Positions 38,272 through 46,496 of a stretch of DNA of 54,223 nucleotides are shown in pieces. The stretch is from positions 1 through 54,223 of the forward strand of contig JAWUWD010000152.1 in assembly GCA_034112085.1 (NCBI GenBank), read 5' to 3'. The position numbers and the translations under genes are program-made. The notes below the pieces were generated by a model. The model was not told the DNA's origin. It saw only the letters and a list, made by a program, of their open reading frames with translations, and did not search any database. Numbering within the stretch: position 1 is the stretch's first letter; every line of letters starts with the position of its first letter. This DNA comes from JAWUWD01 sp034112085 (GTDB taxonomy: Bacteria; Bacteroidota; Bacteroidia; Cytophagales; Cyclobacteriaceae).

Positions 38272-39591
38272 TTATCTTTTCTTATATTTCGATTTTTTTT
38301 TCATAGGCTTTTTACCGCTACTTTTCAACTTAGAAAAGTCTCTCTTCTTTTCATGAAAGGCTCCCTTAAAGTCGGGATCTTCGAAGCGTTTCTGTCTATC
38401 TATTTCACGAGCTACATCTTGCTTTTCATCGAAATCAGCCTTCTCCACTTTAACGGCAGTTGGAAATTTTTTAGTAGGTATCGCTGTTCGAATGAGCTTT
38501 TCGATTTTACGTATGTGATATACTTCTGCTTCATTGCAGAATGTCAAAGCAGTCCCTTCATTATTAGCTCGCCCTGTCCTTCCAATACGATGAACGTAGT
38601 CTTCATAATGTGTTGGTACATCGAAGTTGATCACGTGACTCACCATGGTCACATCAAGCCCTCTAGATGCAACATCCGTAGAGACTAATATGCGAACATC
38701 ACCCTCTTTGAATTCATCAACTGCATTTATTCTGCTGTTTTGTCCTTTGTTAGAGTGGATGACTCTAATCTCACCTTGCTCTTTGCGAGATAGGTACTTA
38801 TAAATGTTGTCCGCAGTTGATTTCGTCTTAGTGAAGACCATAACCCTGTTATAGATTTTCTTATCCTCCAGCAACAACATAAGAAGATTTAGCTTTGTCT
38901 TAATATTAGGGACTTTATACACCCATTGAGATATTGTGTCAGCAGTAGTGGCTTGTGGGGCTGCTTCTACTAATTCCGGATACTCCAAAAACTCTTCTGA
39001 TAGAGTAACCACACGTTCTGGCATCGTTGCTGAAAAAAGAAGATTTTGACGCTTCACAGGAATGACTTCTAGCACCTTTCGAATCTGAGGCATAAACCCC
39101 ATATCCATCATTTTGTCGGCCTCATCCATGATGAGCGTTTTAATCAACTTAGTATTGATTTCACCTCGCGAATATAGGTCCAGAAATCTTCCTGGAGTTG
39201 CTACAATCAAATCTACCCCTTTATTGAGCTCTTCGATCTGGGTTTTTGGACCAATCCCTCCGTATAGGGCTATGTGTCGAATATCACAGTACTTGCTGTA
39301 GCTCTTCACATTGTCCTCAATTTGTAATACCAACTCTTTAGTTGGTGCCAATATCAAAGCTCGAGGGTCCTTACCTTGTGCATACTTGACCTTCATTAGC
39401 AGTGGCAATACAAATGCTGCAGTTTTACCAGTACCTGTCTGTGCCACCCCCATTAGATCATGTCCTGCCAAAACTAGGGGAATAGCCTTTATTTGAATCG
39501 GTGTGGGCTCACTATACCCTTTATCTTCAATCGCATTTAGCAATTGCTTGTTGAGCTTAAAATCCTCAAATGAGGTCATTGGTTTAGCCAT
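38272..39591 (-). CDS. DEAD-box RNA helicase
   Basis: I chose the ATG at 39591-39589 (MAKPMTSFEDFKLN). The frame extends 22 codons upstream, but that part would overlap the divergent dihydroorotase start and does not look like a helicase. The motifs are in order: Q motif PTPIQIKAIPL, AQTGTGKT, PTKEL, TPGR, DEAD, SAT, the ILVSTDVASRGLD region and HRIGRTGR. A lysine-rich C-terminal tail follows, as in RhlE/CsdA-like helicases. It should unwind RNA in ribosome assembly or mRNA decay. Confidence 0.95.
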   Translation of the reverse strand: MAKPMTSFEDFKLNKQLLNAIEDKGYSEPTPIQIKAIPLVLAGHDLMGVAQTGTGKTAAFVLPLLMKVKYAQGKDPRALILAPTKELVLQIEDNVKSYSKYCDIRHIALYGGIGPKTQIEELNKGVDLIVATPGRFLDLYSRGEINTKLIKTLIMDEADKMMDMGFMPQIRKVLEVIPVKRQNLLFSATMPERVVTLSEEFLEYPELVEAAPQATTADTISQWVYKVPNIKTKLNLLMLLLEDKKIYNRVMVFTKTKSTADNIYKYLSRKEQGEIRVIHSNKGQNSRINAVDEFKEGDVRILVSTDVASRGLDVTMVSHVINFDVPTHYEDYVHRIGRTGRANNEGTALTFCNEAEVYHIRKIEKLIRTAIPTKKFPTAVKVEKADFDEKQDVAREIDRQKRFEDPDFKGAFHEKKRDFSKLKSSGKKPMKKKSKYKKR

Positions 39592-39629
39592 AAAAGGGTT
39601 AATTTTACTTCCGACAAATACGAGGAAAT

Positions 39630-40970
39630 ATGGAAAAGATACTGATACAAGGTGCAAATATAGTCAATGAAGGTCAGATATTCATATCAGATGTGTTCAT
39701 TGAAAATGGGATAATTTCAAAAATTTCAAATAATCTCTCTTTCCAAAAAGGAGACAAAATCATTAATGGCCACGGCAAATATTTATTCCCTGGTTTAATC
39801 GATGATCAAGTTCATTTTCGAGAACCAGGTCTTACTCATAAAGCTGATATATATTCTGAATCTAAGGCTGCAGTCGCAGGAGGAGTAACATCGTTCATGG
39901 AGATGCCAAATACAGTCCCAAACGCACTTACACAAGAGCTCCTCGAAGATAAATATCAGATCGCGTCAGAATCCTCATTGGCTAACTATTCCTTTTTCAT
40001 GGGAGCATCGAATGATAACATCGATGAAGTACTTAAAACCAATCCTAAAAATGTCTGTGGGGTCAAGATATTCATGGGCTCATCCACTGGCAATATGTTG
40101 GTCGATGATCAGCAAACACTTGAGAATTTATTTTCTAAAGTTGATATGCTTATAGCTACTCACTGTGAAGACGAAGCTACCATTACCAAAAACACTATTG
40201 CCTATAAAGAAAAATACGGAGAAGATGTCCCGATGACGTCCCATCCTGAAATACGAAGCGAAGAAGCCTGCTATCTATCATCTTCGAGAGCAGTGGCGCT
40301 GGCGAAAAAACATGATGCAAGATTACACATCCTTCACATCTCTACTGCCAAAGAAACTGAACTATTCAAAAATGACATTCCGCTTAGAGACAAACGAATC
40401 ACTGCCGAAGCATGTATTCATCATTTATGGTTTGACGATAATGATTATGTAGAGAAAGGTACTTTGATCAAATGGAATCCTGCTGTCAAAACATCTGCAG
40501 ATAAAGATGCCATACTAGAAGCAGTGAAAGATGGCAGAATCGATGTGATTGCCACGGATCATGCACCACATACTATCGAAGAGAAAGATAATACATACTT
40601 CAACGCACCATCTGGAGGCCCGCTGATTCAGCATAGCCTAGTCGCCATGCTGGACATGTATCACAATAATAAAATTTCTTTAGAAATGATCGCTGAAAAA
40701 ATGTGTCATAATCCAGCTATAATGTTTGACATCGATAAAAGAGGATTTATAAGAGAAGGTTATAACGCGGACCTAGTATTGGTAGACCTCGATGACCCGT
40801 GGACAGTAGACAAGTCTAATATTATCGCAAAATGCGGCTGGTCACCTTTTGAAGGGCATAAATTCTTGTCTAAAATTTCACACACAATCGTATCTGGACA
40901 CCTAGTTTATTCTGAAAGCAATTTTGATGAATCTCGAAGAGGACAACGGTTATTATTTGATCGAAAATAA
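39630..40970 (+). CDS. pyrC: Dihydroorotase
   Basis: The enzyme closes carbamoyl-aspartate to dihydroorotate in pyrimidine synthesis. The 446-residue protein has the amidohydrolase fold. DDQVHFREPGLTHKAD lies near residue 58, the probable carboxylated lysine stands in VKIFMGSSTGNM, and metal histidines stand in ATHCEDE and LHILHIST. The catalytic aspartate stands in TDHAPH. The usual HxH pair reads QVH here, with a glutamine in place of the first histidine. Similar proteins in Bacteroidota are annotated as dihydroorotase, so I keep the name. Confidence 0.9.
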   Translation: MEKILIQGANIVNEGQIFISDVFIENGIISKISNNLSFQKGDKIINGHGKYLFPGLIDDQVHFREPGLTHKADIYSESKAAVAGGVTSFMEMPNTVPNALTQELLEDKYQIASESSLANYSFFMGASNDNIDEVLKTNPKNVCGVKIFMGSSTGNMLVDDQQTLENLFSKVDMLIATHCEDEATITKNTIAYKEKYGEDVPMTSHPEIRSEEACYLSSSRAVALAKKHDARLHILHISTAKETELFKNDIPLRDKRITAEACIHHLWFDDNDYVEKGTLIKWNPAVKTSADKDAILEAVKDGRIDVIATDHAPHTIEEKDNTYFNAPSGGPLIQHSLVAMLDMYHNNKISLEMIAEKMCHNPAIMFDIDKRGFIREGYNADLVLVDLDDPWTVDKSNIIAKCGWSPFEGHKFLSKISHTIVSGHLVYSESNFDESRRGQRLLFDRK

Positions 40971-40986
40971 AAAATTGGGTATTAGT

Positions 40987-41016
40987 TTGGTAATTATAAT
41001 TCACTGAATAAATTTG
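40987..41016 (+). promoter_or_regulatory. Promoter of tRNA-His
   Basis: TTG (40987-40989), 19 bases, then TAAATTTG (41009-41016) matches the Bacteroidota consensus perfectly. The tRNA starts 53 bases later. Confidence 0.75.
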
Positions 41017-41068
41017 CACTCCCTTAGGGGAAAGTCAATCAATAGCGGTAATTCTATGATAGGCACAT

Positions 41069-41143
41069 GGTGGTTGTAGCTCAGTTGGTTAGAGCGCTGG
41101 TTTGTGGTACCGGAAGTCGCGGGTTCGAGTCCCGTCTTCCACC
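41069..41143 (+). tRNA. tRNA-His (GTG)
   Basis: The sequence folds as a cloverleaf with the anticodon loop TTGTGGT (anticodon GTG). It has the D arm AGCTCAGTTGGTTAGAGC and T loop TTCGAGT, and the extra G(-1) typical of tRNA-His at 41069 faces C73. The acceptor is GTGGTTG against CTTCCAC, which leaves two adjacent T-T mismatches (5:68 and 6:67). CCA is not encoded. Confidence 0.9.
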
Positions 41144-41154
41144 CTTTTTTTTTG

Positions 41155-41181
41155 CCTTGACGAATTCGTCAAGGTTTTTTT
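41155..41181 (+). terminator. Terminator of tRNA-His
   Basis: A 20-base perfect palindrome at 41155-41174 (core TTGACGAATTCGTCAA) is followed by seven T residues. Confidence 0.85.
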
Positions 41182-41255
41182 ATGCCCAAGAAATTCCGAC
41201 TTCATAGCCAACTCATACAATAGCTTCATTTCCTACTCTGAAAGATTTACAAAAT

Positions 41256-41288
41256 AAAAAAGGCAATCTCATGGAGATTGCCTTTTTT
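41256..41288. terminator. Terminator of the zinc-ribbon membrane protein gene
   Basis: A 15-bp perfect stem (41256-41270 with 41274-41288, core GGCAATCTC/GAGATTGCC) surrounds the loop ATG. A- and T-runs on both sides allow use in either direction; the gene on the minus strand ends at 41310. Confidence 0.85.
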
Positions 41289-41309
41289 ATTAGATCTAGG
41301 ATCGAATGA

Positions 41310-42038
41310 TTATCCTTCTTGTTGTTGCAATTTTGCTACTTTAAAAGGTTTTTTAGATTTATGTCCACAATACCCGCAATCGAAGAACTTCATCAACTCA
41401 CCTTCTTCATCAACAGTCGGAGATGTAATCAATTCTTCTTTAGTTACTTTGAAAGTTTGATAGCTACATTCAGGACATTGCTGTGCGTGTAAGTGTCCTG
41501 AGTACTTTTCTATTTTTGTGTAGTTGTTCTCCTCATCTATCCAAACATCGTAGTCAATAGAGAATAAATCCTCTTCTGCCTGCATTCCTTCGTCCAAATA
41601 GACATCTTCCTCATCTTCACTCAATAACTTCATTGGTTTTCCATTCTTAGGAGAGATTCTAGGCTGGTATCTCAGCTTTTTCAACCTCTTCTCAATATAA
41701 AATGGATAATAAAACTTAAGAATATTTTGAAGTATAACTCCAGTGATAATAGCCATCATTATTGTCAAAAACGCTCTTACAAACACCCATAAAACGGTAA
41801 TGTCTAATATAAAAGTATTTACAATAATAGCAGTAGCAGTAATTGCTGCAATAGCAGAGTACCACATCATATTAATTTCACTTTTGTTAATGAAATCATA
41901 TTTATCTTTAGGTTCTTTTGTAGAAGCTAGTTTGATTACATAAACCAAGAAAAGCAAGATAGCAAGACCATACAGTGCATATGCAGCATATTGCCCATAC
42001 ATGTCCCAGGCTTTGATCATTTCAGTAGTTACATCCAT
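41310..42038 (-). CDS. Membrane protein with C-terminal zinc ribbon
   Basis: I do not recognise the family. The 242-residue protein has three N-terminal membrane helices (about 14-33, 55-75 and 81-103). A cytosolic region with a charged stretch follows, and then a C-terminal zinc ribbon with CPECSYQ and CGYCGHKSKKPF (four cysteines). The ribbon suggests binding of nucleic acid or a protein partner at the membrane. It is a single-gene unit between tRNA-His and an alpha/beta hydrolase, with its own terminator. Confidence 0.75.
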   Translation of the reverse strand: MDVTTEMIKAWDMYGQYAAYALYGLAILLFLVYVIKLASTKEPKDKYDFINKSEINMMWYSAIAAITATAIIVNTFILDITVLWVFVRAFLTIMMAIITGVILQNILKFYYPFYIEKRLKKLRYQPRISPKNGKPMKLLSEDEEDVYLDEGMQAEEDLFSIDYDVWIDEENNYTKIEKYSGHLHAQQCPECSYQTFKVTKEELITSPTVDEEGELMKFFDCGYCGHKSKKPFKVAKLQQQEG

Positions 42039-42235
42039 GGATTGAAAATTGTTTAGGAGTTAGGTGTTAATTATGCTAATTAAATTAAAATACGTGTAAT
42101 AATTGCTATTAAAATAATAAATAATCGAATTGATTTTAACAGTATATCAAAAAATGAAACAACACAAATTGCGCTATTTTTCGCATTAAAACAAAAATAT
42201 TAAAATATTCGGTCATTTATAAGTAATATCTAAGC

Positions 42236-43000
42236 TTATTTGGAAGTAGTACAAACAAGATCACGGAGACATTTTTCAATTAAAACAGGCTCTTCAAGCA
42301 TCCCCATATGCCCAATGTTAGCCAATTCAACGTACTTTTCTTCCGATATATATTCCAAATGAGCCCTACTTTGGGCTAAAAGTACTAAAGAGTCCTCCAT
42401 ACCAGCAACAAAAAGACTACGCTTGTTCCATTTTTCTAGTGTAAGTGTGTGATTTTTTCGGTTCATCATAGCAATTGTATAATTAACAAGACTATCCTGA
42501 GTGGTGAATTTTGCTGAATTAATTACAGTTGTAATATAAGGCGACTTTTTATCCCTAAACAATTGAGGGACAAAGGACTTAATAAATAATTCCACCCCTC
42601 TTTTATTGACAAAATCTATTGTCTTTTTCCGAACTGATATCTTCTCTTCATCATCGGCAAAAGCAGTGGAGTGTATCATCCCAATTCCATCAATTGATTC
42701 TGGAAACTGATCGATTAATTCAAGGGATAGATAACCTCCTAGAGAGTGACCAGCTACAGTATACCGCTGAATCCCAAGAGATCTGATAAATGAATGAATT
42801 TGATTTGCTGTATGACTCAAGGAGATTGGTGCCTTCAGATGAGCACTCTTTCCTATCCCCGGAAGATCAATGCAGATAACTCGGCAAGTTTTCCCTAGTC
42901 CTTGAACTATTTTATCCCAAATTGAAATACTCTCACAAAAACCAGGTAATAACACCAAAACTTCTCCACTACCATATTCTTGATGATATAAGCCCTTCAC
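42236..43000 (-). CDS. Alpha/beta-fold hydrolase
   Basis: The 254-residue protein has the hydrolase nucleophile elbow AGHSLGGYLSLE, the oxyanion segment LLPGFCESISIWDKI near the N-terminus, and a probable catalytic histidine in ANIGHMGMLEEP. The substrate is unknown. It starts with GTG at 43000-42998, overlapping the last base of the dxs stop (TAGTG), so translation is coupled to dxs. No signal peptide is visible. A role with isoprenoid precursors is only suggested by this position. Confidence 0.88.
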   Translation of the reverse strand: MKGLYHQEYGSGEVLVLLPGFCESISIWDKIVQGLGKTCRVICIDLPGIGKSAHLKAPISLSHTANQIHSFIRSLGIQRYTVAGHSLGGYLSLELIDQFPESIDGIGMIHSTAFADDEEKISVRKKTIDFVNKRGVELFIKSFVPQLFRDKKSPYITTVINSAKFTTQDSLVNYTIAMMNRKNHTLTLEKWNKRSLFVAGMEDSLVLLAQSRAHLEYISEEKYVELANIGHMGMLEEPVLIEKCLRDLVCTTSK

Positions 43001-44922
43001 TACTTTAGCACAGCAGGAACCAAAACATCTAGAACAGCTTGCTTGATACCTTCTGAATCAAAACCACATTCTTTGTGTAGCTGAGATTGTGATCCATGCT
43101 CTACTATTCGATCTGGAATACCTAGTCGTTTTACTCGACATTGATAATTATTATCCGCAATAAACTCAAGAATTGTGGTTCCAAACCCACCAGGCAAACA
43201 ACCATCCTCAACAGTGATTATGTTTTTATATTTAACGCAGATCTGATGGAGCATTTTCTCATCTATTGGCTTGACAAATCGCATATCAAAATGCCCTGCT
43301 GTAATTCCCTCTTCCATTAATGACTCGCAAGCATCAACTGCATAGTTGCCTATGTGTCCAATGGTCAAAATCGCCACATCTTCTCCTTCTTGAATGACTC
43401 TGCCTGTCCCGATTTTCACTTCTTTGAAAGAAGTTTTCCATTCGGGCATAACACCTTGACCACGAGGGTACCTAATAGTAAATGCCTTACCCTCTCTAGG
43501 TAACTGGGCAGTGTACATTAGGTTACGTAATTCCTCTTCGTTCATTGGTGATGAAACGATCATATTTGGAATAGCCCTCATATAAGATATATCATAAGCA
43601 CCATGATGGGTTGGTCCGTCAGCACCAGCAAACCCTGCACGATCTAGACAAAAATTGACAGGCAAATTTTGGATACAAACATCATGAACAACCTGATCAT
43701 AGGCTCGTTGCATGAAGCTACTATAGATATTGCAAAATGGCACTAAGCCTTGTGTTGCTAGCCCTGCAGAAAAAGTCACCGCATGTTGTTCAGCAATACC
43801 GACATCAAAAGCACGATCAGGCATTGCCTTCATCATGATATTCAGTGAACAGCCTGACGGCATTGCTGGTGTCACACCCATTATTTTATCATTCTTCTCA
43901 GCAAGTTCCACCATCGTATGTCCAAAGACATCTTGGTACTTAGGCGCTTGAGGAGTTTCAAATGTTTTCTTATGAATTTCACCTGTGACCTTATCAAAAG
44001 TTCCCGGTGCATGCCAAGTAGTTTGATTACCTTGCTCAGAAGGTGCGAATCCTTTTCCTTTAGCGGTAATCACATGGAGTAATTTCGGTCCTTTGATGTC
44101 TTTAAGATCATTCAACACACTTACCAAGTGATTGACATCATGCCCATCTACAGGTCCAAAATAACGTAAGTTAAGTGATTCAAAGAGGTTGCTTTGACTC
44201 AGCAAAAATGACTTTACACTATTTTCGACTTTAGAGGCTACCTCTTGAGCACTCTTTCCGAACTTACTAAATTTCCCTAACAGATTCCACACATCATCTT
44301 TCACCTTATTGTAGGTGTGTGAAGTGGTGATATCTGTCAAATAATCCTTGAGAGCTCCAACATTTGGATCGATGGACATGCAATTATCATTCAGGATGAT
44401 GAGTATATTAGAATTGGCCACACCCGCATGATTCATCGCTTCAAAAGCCATCCCTCCTGTCATCGCTCCATCTCCGATTACCGCAATATGCTGTTTATCT
44501 TCAAGTCCTTTAAACTGTGAAGCTACTGCCATTCCTAATGCTCCTGAAATCGAAGTAGAAGAATGTCCTACTCCAAAAGTATCATACTCACTTTCTTTTC
44601 TCTTCGGGAACCCCGAGAGGCCTCCGTATTGTCTATTGGTATGAAAAACATCTCTTCGCCCAGTCAAGATTTTATGACCATAGGCTTGATGCCCTACATC
44701 CCATACTAGCTGATCATATGGTGTGTGGAAAACGTAATGAAGCGCAACAGTCAACTCTACTACCCCCAAGCTTGCTCCAAAGTGCCCTCCATATACTGAT
44801 ACATTGTCGACAATGTATTGCCTCAATTCATCACATATCTTTACTAGCTCACTTTGTGAGTGCTTCTTAAGATCATCAGGACTATTAATATTGGCAAGTA
44901 ATTCTCCAGGTTGTATCAACAT
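43000..44922 (-). CDS. dxs: 1-deoxy-D-xylulose-5-phosphate synthase
   Basis: Dxs condenses pyruvate and glyceraldehyde-3-phosphate, the first step of the MEP isoprenoid pathway. The 640-residue protein has the thiamine-diphosphate motif GDGAMTGGMAFEAMNHAG through NDN, the N-terminal VWDVGHQAYGHKILTGR motif, the pyrimidine-binding GIAEQHAVTFSAGLA and DRAGFAGADGPTHHGAYD. The length is standard. It is the first gene of a two-gene unit with the hydrolase. Confidence 0.97.
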   Translation of the reverse strand: MLIQPGELLANINSPDDLKKHSQSELVKICDELRQYIVDNVSVYGGHFGASLGVVELTVALHYVFHTPYDQLVWDVGHQAYGHKILTGRRDVFHTNRQYGGLSGFPKRKESEYDTFGVGHSSTSISGALGMAVASQFKGLEDKQHIAVIGDGAMTGGMAFEAMNHAGVANSNILIILNDNCMSIDPNVGALKDYLTDITTSHTYNKVKDDVWNLLGKFSKFGKSAQEVASKVENSVKSFLLSQSNLFESLNLRYFGPVDGHDVNHLVSVLNDLKDIKGPKLLHVITAKGKGFAPSEQGNQTTWHAPGTFDKVTGEIHKKTFETPQAPKYQDVFGHTMVELAEKNDKIMGVTPAMPSGCSLNIMMKAMPDRAFDVGIAEQHAVTFSAGLATQGLVPFCNIYSSFMQRAYDQVVHDVCIQNLPVNFCLDRAGFAGADGPTHHGAYDISYMRAIPNMIVSSPMNEEELRNLMYTAQLPREGKAFTIRYPRGQGVMPEWKTSFKEVKIGTGRVIQEGEDVAILTIGHIGNYAVDACESLMEEGITAGHFDMRFVKPIDEKMLHQICVKYKNIITVEDGCLPGGFGTTILEFIADNNYQCRVKRLGIPDRIVEHGSQSQLHKECGFDSEGIKQAVLDVLVPAVLK

Positions 44923-45071
44923 GTATCTCTTTTAGTAGCTCGTAACATTCAAACGCTATTCGTGTTGAATTGTTAAGGAATAATCTTCAATTTATACCGA
45001 ATGTAACCACAAAGCTACATATTTTTTTATAATTTCGATTTTGATGTTGACCAATTAAAAGACTTATCGCT

Positions 45072-45830
45072 GTGAGTTTTGAAATAAAACTACCCCTATT
45101 TGAAGGACCTTTTGATCTGTTACTCTTTTTCATAGAAAGAGATGAATTGGATATACAAAATATTCCGATTTCGAAGATCACCAATGACTTCTTAGACTAC
45201 CTGCACCGACTCGAAGAAATGAATGTTGATGTGGCTAGTGAGTTCATTTTAGTCGCAGCAACTTTGATGCGCGTCAAATCAAAGATGCTTCTCCCGCGTC
45301 CCACTTTTGATGAAGAAGGAAATGAGCTCGACCCTCGTGAAGAACTCATACGTCATTTACTTGAATACAAAAGATACAAAGAAGTAGTTGGTCAATTGGT
45401 GAGCATGGAAGCTGGTCAGATCGAAAAAGAAAAGCGCGGGAATATCTCCAAAGAAATCAAAATGTTAGCTGGAGCATCCAATGTCGAAGCAGAACTTCAA
45501 GATGTAGATTTGTACAAATTACTCAAAGTGTTTCAGAATGTAATGACGCGCTATGAGATAGAAAAGAATAAGCCTATACATGAAGTGACACCCTATCCAT
45601 ATACCATTTCAGGGCAGAAGAAAGTGTTACTAGATAAATTGACGAAAAAGCAAAAAATGTCATTCAATGACATCATCAAACAGGACCCAACAAAAATACT
45701 TGTGATTTATAATTTCTTAGCCATACTTGAATTGCTACAACTACAGCTGATATCGCTAAAACTTGGAGAGGGGTTCAATAATTTCTGGATAGAGAGGTTG
45801 GAAGGGGCTAATGAAGAAGTGTTGCAATAA
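45072..45830 (+). CDS. scpA: Segregation and condensation protein A
   Basis: ScpA is the kleisin of the bacterial SMC-ScpAB condensin, needed for chromosome segregation. The 252-residue protein opens with FEIKLPLFEGPFDLLLFFIERDELDIQNIPI, then ATLMRVKSKMLLPRP and DPREELIRHLLEYKRYKEV. The C-terminal winged-helix part carries FLAILELLQLQLISL, all typical. The start is GTG at 45072. No scpB is in this window, so the two are not adjacent here. Confidence 0.95.
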   Translation: MSFEIKLPLFEGPFDLLLFFIERDELDIQNIPISKITNDFLDYLHRLEEMNVDVASEFILVAATLMRVKSKMLLPRPTFDEEGNELDPREELIRHLLEYKRYKEVVGQLVSMEAGQIEKEKRGNISKEIKMLAGASNVEAELQDVDLYKLLKVFQNVMTRYEIEKNKPIHEVTPYPYTISGQKKVLLDKLTKKQKMSFNDIIKQDPTKILVIYNFLAILELLQLQLISLKLGEGFNNFWIERLEGANEEVLQ

Positions 45831-45903
45831 GTCATCTTATAGACTAATTTATAAATATTCAGTCTAGAATAATCATTTTAGGCTGCCTTACGTAGACAAT
45901 AGC

Positions 45904-46488
45904 ATGAGACAAGGATTTGTGGTTTTATGCGTGACTTGTTTTTTTCAAACAACTTATTCCCAAGAGTGGTTTGATGACTCAAAAACGTATGATGGAGTTG
46001 CAATTCTCAATGACAAATCCTCTGCACGAGGAATGTTTTCATATGACCAAGCCAATTAGAAATTATTCTTTGAGGATGGTAAAGAAATCTCCTCTACAGA
46101 AGCCTTCTATTTTCAATATTACGACCCAAAAGAAAAAATCAATCACTATTTCTTTTCATTCAAGAATACTGATGAGGTATTGAAGTTTTATGAACTACTA
46201 TTGAGTGGAGAAATTCCACTTTATGGAAAATCTCAATTAATAGAAAAGAGTTACGTTAACCGCGATAAGAATACAGTTGAAGTTTTCTTTAATAAAAAGC
46301 TCATAGAAACACAACTATACCTGAACGACAATAACACGCTAGTTAAACTAGAGGATTTTGAAACTCAACTTCACCCTTTAATGAAAGACAAAATAAAAGT
46401 TATATCCAATTACATTATTTCAAAACAATTGGACATAACTTCTAAAGTTGATATTATAATGATTATTGAACATTATAATAATCATTAG
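45904..46488 (+). pseudogene. Secreted protein gene broken by one in-frame TAG
   Basis: From the ATG at 45904 the frame encodes a signal peptide (MRQGFVVLCVTCFFQTTYSQ) and then EWFDDSKTYDGVAILNDKSS. It meets a TAG at 46057-46059, codon 52, and continues in the same frame without another stop to 46488. The downstream part (KLFFEDGKEISSTEAFYFQY onward) is protein-like and contiguous in sense with the upstream part. Only this one codon interrupts a 194-residue frame. The family is not recognised. It is most simply a recent nonsense pseudogene; a sequencing error or readthrough is possible. Part of the 3' end is readable as an ORF from an internal ATG at 46180, but that is not a separate gene. 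Confidence 0.8.
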
Positions 46489-46496
46489 GATATCAA

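Noticed and set aside
45840..45866. TAGACT/AGTCTA repeat after scpA as a terminator
   Set aside because: Arms are short with a long AT loop and no T-run; chance is likely.
46057..46059. TAG as a pyrrolysine codon
   Set aside because: No pyl genes are in view and such use is not expected in this phylum; a nonsense change is simpler.
45971..46183. Plus-strand frame inside the broken gene
   Set aside because: It is out of frame with the coherent 194-codon frame at 45904-46488 and has no protein-like features.
46458..46486. Inverted repeat AATGATTATT/AATAATCATT as a terminator
   Set aside because: The stem is AT-only, has no T-run behind it and lies within the 3' end of the broken gene.
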